Positions 4,052 through 7,130 of a DNA stretch of 7,130 bases are shown piece after piece. Source of the DNA: CAYWRO01 sp964460345. GTDB taxonomy: Bacteria > Planctomycetota > Phycisphaerae > Phycisphaerales > UBA1924. The position numbers were made by a program, and so were the translations under genes. Location of the stretch: assembly GCA_964460345.1 (NCBI GenBank), contig CAYWRO010000122.1:1-7130 (forward strand). Direction: 5' to 3'. The number at the start of each line of letters is the position of its first letter. The first letter of the stretch is position 1. Under the pieces are notes generated by a model that searched no databases, was not told where the DNA came from, and saw nothing but the letters and a program-made list of their open reading frames with translations.

Positions 4052-6643
4052 ATGCTCGACTGTTCTCGTGGGCGGAAGGCAATCGGCCTTCTCATTGGGG
4101 TGGTGTTTCCGTGTCTCGCCCTGGCACAGCCGAACCCGGTCGGCACGCAGCCGGCGGGATCGCTGTCCGGCAAAATCGTCTATCTGCACGCGGGCCACGG
4201 GTACGTGGCCAACAACGAGGGGAGCGGGGGATGGGGCTTCCAGCGGCCGCTCCTCTTTGAACTTATCGAGGACCTCAGTAACCAGGACATGATGACGTTT
4301 CTGGCCGAGTACCTCTTCAACGCAGGTGCGACGATCGTGCCGCTGCGGCCGATCGGTCACCAGCCGAGCGAAGTCGTGCTCGACAATGATTCGCCCGGCG
4401 TGACCTTCTTCGGGGCGTGGAGCGACAGCGTTTCGCCGATCTACTACGGCGATCCCGGAGATGTTCCGTACCGCTTCGCCTCGACATCCTTGTCGCAGTC
4501 CGCCGTCGCTCGGTACCGTCCGAATCTTCCGGCGGCGGGGTTGTATCCGGTGTATGCGTGGACGCGATCGGGGTCTGATCGAGCGGCGGATCATCTGTAC
4601 CGAATCGCCCACACCGGCGGCGTAACGGAGGTGACAATAAACCATCGACGCGTCGGCAGCGGACTTGTGTATCTCGGCACCTACCACTTTGATGCCGGAA
4701 GCGCCGGGTACGTCGACATCAGCAACCGCAGCAGCGAGCCGGGGCGGGTGGTGATCGCCGACATGGTGCGATTCGGAAACGGCATGGGGGACATCTCCCG
4801 GGGCGCCGGCGTCTCCGGCCTGCCGCGGGAGGATGAGGCGACACTTTATTGGATTCAGGCCCACCTTGGCCAGGGGATTCCGGAGAGCGAGTACCGCGCC
4901 AGCAGCGACGATCGCACCGCGACGGTGAGCGCATCACCTCGCTGGGCGGAGTGGATGAATCGTGAAGCGGATGGGTCGCTCAGCGATCGTGTGTTTGTCA
5001 GCTATCACTCAAACGCCGGCGGCGGCAACTCGCGCGGCGTGCTCGGGCTTTACAACGGCAACAACGACCCGGGGAGCGCCACGCCAAACCAGTTCCTGCT
5101 CGCCGATCTGCTTGCGCGTGAGATCCGCGACGACATGGTGGCCCTGAACGGCGCATTCGAGCACGATTGGCACAACAACCCGCAGGTCACGCTCGACCGC
5201 TCCGACATCGAGTTTGGGGAGATCAACAATTATCGCATTCAGAACGAGTTCGATGCGACCATCGTGGAGTGGGCGTATCACGACAACGCGCTGGACACGA
5301 ACCTGATGCGTGATCCGAAGGTGCGCGAGGTGGTAGCGCGGGCCACGTATCAGGGGCTCGTCCGCTACTTTAACGCCGTCGATGGGGGGCAGACGCCGAT
5401 TCTCTTCCTCCCGGACCCGGCGAGCGGCGTGCACGCCATCGCCAACACCGACGGCACAGTGACCATCCGTTGGACCCCTCCGACCGCCACGGCCATCGGC
5501 GGCAGTGCGCCGACGGGGTATCGCGTGTATGCATCGACCGACGGGCGCGGCTTCGACGGCGGCACGTTCGTGCCGGGCGGAGCGGCGACCAGCCACACGT
5601 TCAACGACCTGAGCGCCGCATCCGGCGTGCACTACTTCAAGGTCGCGGCGGTGAATGCGGCCGGTGAGTCCATGGCTCGCGACGTCGTCGCGGCATCGCC
5701 GGGGGCTGCACCGCATCATCCGACGGTCCTGATCGTGAACGGTTACGACCGCATGGATCGATTCACCAACTCGCGGCAGACGATTCCCGGCGTCGGCACG
5801 ACCGACCGCGTGCGCCCGCGATCTCAGAACTCGCGCGACTACGCGGTGCAGGTCGCCGAGGCGATCGAAGCGTTCGGCTTGGCGGCGCATCCGATCACGA
5901 TCGCCACCGCCCAGAACGAAAACGTTCTGTCAGGAGAGGTGGCCCTCGCGGACTACGACACCGTCGTCTGGATCTGCGGGGAGGAGTCGAGCGTCGACGA
6001 CACGTTCGACGCGATCGAACAGTCCCTGGTCTCCGCCTTCGTCAGCGCGGGCGGCAACCTCATCGTCAGCGGCTCGGAGATCGGCTGGGACCTGGACAAC
6101 CTGAACAACGGACGGCTCTTCTACAGGAGTGTGCTTCGCGCCAGCTACGTGCTCGATGACGCCGGCACTTACACCATCCAGGGAGCGCTCGGATCCGTCT
6201 TCAGTGGCCTGACCTTCAACTTCGACGATGGCTCCGTCTACTACGACGCCACGTACCCCGATGTCATTGCGCCCAATACCGGTTCTTCCATCGCCTTGAC
6301 CTATGTCGGCGGCACAGGCGGCGGCGCGGCGACGCACTGGCCGGGCACGCCGGGCGGCAGCGGTGCGGTCTTCCTCTTCGGCTTCCCCTTTGAAACGATC
6401 CTCGGCGAGCAAAACCGTGCGGACGTCATGGCCGCCATGCTTGCCTCGCTTCCCGGCCCGTGCCCGTGCGAGCGGGACGGCGCAGATGGCGTAACCGTCT
6501 TCGATCTGCTCGCCTACCTCGACGGCTGGTTCGCTCAGACCTCCGCGGCGGAGATGGACGGCGCGGCGGGCGTCACGGTCTTTGACCTGCTCGCCTTCCT
6601 GGACTGCTGGTTCCCTGCCTCCGCCGGCGCGGCGTGTCCCTGA
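4052..6643 (+). CDS. Secreted Amidase_3-type protein with golvesin-like insertion, FN3, amidotransferase-like domain and twin C-terminal repeat
   Basis: An 863-residue exported protein predicted to hydrolyse the N-acetylmuramoyl-L-alanine bond of peptidoglycan. A Sec signal peptide has RGRK, then a hydrophobic core, with cleavage likely at ALA25|Q26. The Amidase_3 fold comes in two pieces: about 38-105 and about 250-445. Zinc ligands are likely H49 (HAGHG), E73 and H319 (SYHSNA); the catalytic glutamate is likely E406 (IVEWAYHDN). Between the pieces, about 112-247, sits a beta domain resembling golvesin C-terminal/xanthan-lyase-associated modules (AGLYPVYAW, VIADMVRFG). A fibronectin III domain follows at about 455-548, then an amidotransferase-like/ThuA-like alpha/beta domain at about 557-800, then two 19-residue units at 809-827 and 836-854. 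The domain order recalls Bacteroidetes proteins often annotated 'xanthan lyase'. It probably has its own promoter (3958-3986). The substrate could be a related amide rather than peptidoglycan. Confidence 0.88.
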   Translation: MLDCSRGRKAIGLLIGVVFPCLALAQPNPVGTQPAGSLSGKIVYLHAGHGYVANNEGSGGWGFQRPLLFELIEDLSNQDMMTFLAEYLFNAGATIVPLRPIGHQPSEVVLDNDSPGVTFFGAWSDSVSPIYYGDPGDVPYRFASTSLSQSAVARYRPNLPAAGLYPVYAWTRSGSDRAADHLYRIAHTGGVTEVTINHRRVGSGLVYLGTYHFDAGSAGYVDISNRSSEPGRVVIADMVRFGNGMGDISRGAGVSGLPREDEATLYWIQAHLGQGIPESEYRASSDDRTATVSASPRWAEWMNREADGSLSDRVFVSYHSNAGGGNSRGVLGLYNGNNDPGSATPNQFLLADLLAREIRDDMVALNGAFEHDWHNNPQVTLDRSDIEFGEINNYRIQNEFDATIVEWAYHDNALDTNLMRDPKVREVVARATYQGLVRYFNAVDGGQTPILFLPDPASGVHAIANTDGTVTIRWTPPTATAIGGSAPTGYRVYASTDGRGFDGGTFVPGGAATSHTFNDLSAASGVHYFKVAAVNAAGESMARDVVAASPGAAPHHPTVLIVNGYDRMDRFTNSRQTIPGVGTTDRVRPRSQNSRDYAVQVAEAIEAFGLAAHPITIATAQNENVLSGEVALADYDTVVWICGEESSVDDTFDAIEQSLVSAFVSAGGNLIVSGSEIGWDLDNLNNGRLFYRSVLRASYVLDDAGTYTIQGALGSVFSGLTFNFDDGSVYYDATYPDVIAPNTGSSIALTYVGGTGGGAATHWPGTPGGSGAVFLFGFPFETILGEQNRADVMAAMLASLPGPCPCERDGADGVTVFDLLAYLDGWFAQTSAAEMDGAAGVTVFDLLAFLDCWFPASAGAACP
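6476..6613 (+). repeat. Twin C-terminal units with an 81-nt period, dockerin-like
   Basis: Two 57-nt units at 6476-6532 and 6557-6613 encode DG.xGVTVFDLLA.LD.WF and match at 16 of 19 residues and 47 of 57 bases by my count. Most base differences are synonymous, so the peptide looks conserved. Aspartates spaced ahead of a hydrophobic helix recall the loop-helix of type I dockerins, although several calcium-ligand positions are not acidic. Flanking cysteines are C804, C806, C852 and C862. I associate such tails with Phycisphaerae exported proteins and infer a surface-anchoring or sorting role. Confidence 0.7.
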
Positions 6644-6670
6644 GCCCTCAACCGATTGAGCGCCCGCTCA
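6641..6670. terminator. Nested inverted repeats between convergent genes (possible bidirectional terminator)
   Basis: CTCAA (6647-6651) and TTGAG (6656-6660) form a 5-bp stem around CCGA. An outer pair, TGAGC (6641-6645) and GCTCA (6666-6670), includes the two stop codons. No T-run follows on either strand and the stems are short, so termination is only a suggestion from position in a 24-nt convergent gap. Confidence 0.25.
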
Positions 6671-7123
6671 CGAGACCGCGGCCGCGGCGGGCTTGTATGA
6701 CCCCGGCGTTGTGCGGGCCGCGACGGCGAGCCGGTTCCAGGCGTTGATCGCCGCGATCGCCAGCGTCAGGTTGGAGAGTTCCTTGTCGTTGAAGTGGGCC
6801 GAGACGTGCTCGTACACATCATCGGGAACGCCGGTGTCGGCGACGAGCGTGACGGCTTCGGTCCACTCCAGGGCGGCGCGTTCGCGGTCGGTGTAGTAGG
6901 GGCACTCGTGCCAGGCGACGAGTCCGTGCAGCCGCTGCTGCGTTTCGCCGTACGCCGCGGCGTCCTTCGTGTGCATGTCGATGCAGTACGCGCAGCCGTT
7001 GATCTGCGAAGCGCGGAGCTTGACCAGTTCCAGCAGCGTGCGGTCCACCGCGCCGTTGACGTACTCCTGCAGGTGTGACAGGTGCCGCAGTCCCTCGCCG
7101 CCGTGCTTGAATCGGATTGTCAT
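6668..7123 (-). CDS. AhpD-like alkylhydroperoxidase, carboxymuconolactone decarboxylase family
   Basis: A complete 151-residue cytoplasmic protein of the AhpD-like/CMD superfamily, small helical proteins that form oligomers and reduce peroxides through a paired-cysteine site. The motif is intact: E32, C44-x-x-C47 and H51 (QINGCAYCIDMH). The spacing (E to first Cys 12, to second Cys 15, to His 19) equals that of Mycobacterium tuberculosis AhpD (E118, C130, C133, H137). The histidine between the cysteines in that enzyme (H132) is Y46 here, so the proton relay may differ. A YTDRERAALEWTEAVTL helix and an AINAWNRLAVAAR ending are typical of single-domain AhpD-like proteins of about 150 residues. 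The ATG is at 7121-7123; only seven bases of leader remain, so the Shine-Dalgarno and promoter cannot be judged. It converges on the amidase gene, so shared function is unlikely. The physiological substrate is unknown. Confidence 0.92.
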   Translation of the reverse strand: MTIRFKHGGEGLRHLSHLQEYVNGAVDRTLLELVKLRASQINGCAYCIDMHTKDAAAYGETQQRLHGLVAWHECPYYTDRERAALEWTEAVTLVADTGVPDDVYEHVSAHFNDKELSNLTLAIAAINAWNRLAVAARTTPGSYKPAAAAVS

Positions 7124-7130
7124 CGAGAGC

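Noticed and set aside
3827..4864. A 345-codon open frame on the - strand opposite the amidase N-terminus
   Set aside because: It lies antisense to the signal peptide, the first zinc motif and the golvesin-like domain. It has no domain signal and no credible Shine-Dalgarno.
5009..5890. A 293-codon open frame on the - strand opposite the amidase and FN3 region
   Set aside because: It is a compositional shadow: Arg/Val/His-rich, with no motif, opposite a strand whose conserved catalytic motifs are intact.

Overview
The window (about two-thirds G+C) looks like chromosome of a planctomycete, most likely of the class Phycisphaerae. Two things support this. The LysM protein has an N-terminus (MTREQKLALIIGF..) of a kind I associate with that group. 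The large secreted protein ends in a twin repeat (GVTVFDLLAYLDGWF / GVTVFDLLAFLDCWF) that I also associate with Phycisphaerae exported proteins. The assignment rests on recalled family patterns, not on a search.

Layout. Positions 1-103 are a short non-coding or gene-end stretch that opens with a very G-rich tract. Positions 104-1102 encode a membrane-anchored protein with two LysM peptidoglycan-binding domains. After a 100-nt gap holding a GC-rich hairpin comes a small FtsL-like protein (1203-1529). It overlaps by four bases (ATGA) with a class B penicillin-binding protein of the FtsI/PBP2 type (1526-3544). These three + strand genes form a cell-wall/division block resembling part of a dcw cluster, but no mur gene follows ftsI. 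A small membrane protein of unknown function (3613-3921) comes next.

A candidate promoter and 5'-leader hairpin (3958-4023) precede a secreted 863-residue multidomain protein (4052-6643). It combines an Amidase_3 zinc amidase split by a golvesin-C-like beta domain, a fibronectin III domain, an amidotransferase-like or ThuA-like alpha/beta domain and the twin C-terminal repeat. A convergent AhpD-like/carboxymuconolactone decarboxylase family gene lies on the - strand (6668-7123), 24 nt away.

The genes share a theme. The FtsL-like/FtsI pair would cross-link septal peptidoglycan, the LysM protein would bind it from a membrane anchor, and the secreted amidase would be expected to cut it or a related muropeptide, perhaps displayed on the cell surface through its C-terminal repeats. 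The AhpD-like gene is probably an unrelated redox neighbour. I see no tRNA, rRNA, CRISPR array, insertion sequence or phage element. The most unusual object is the nested-domain amidase.
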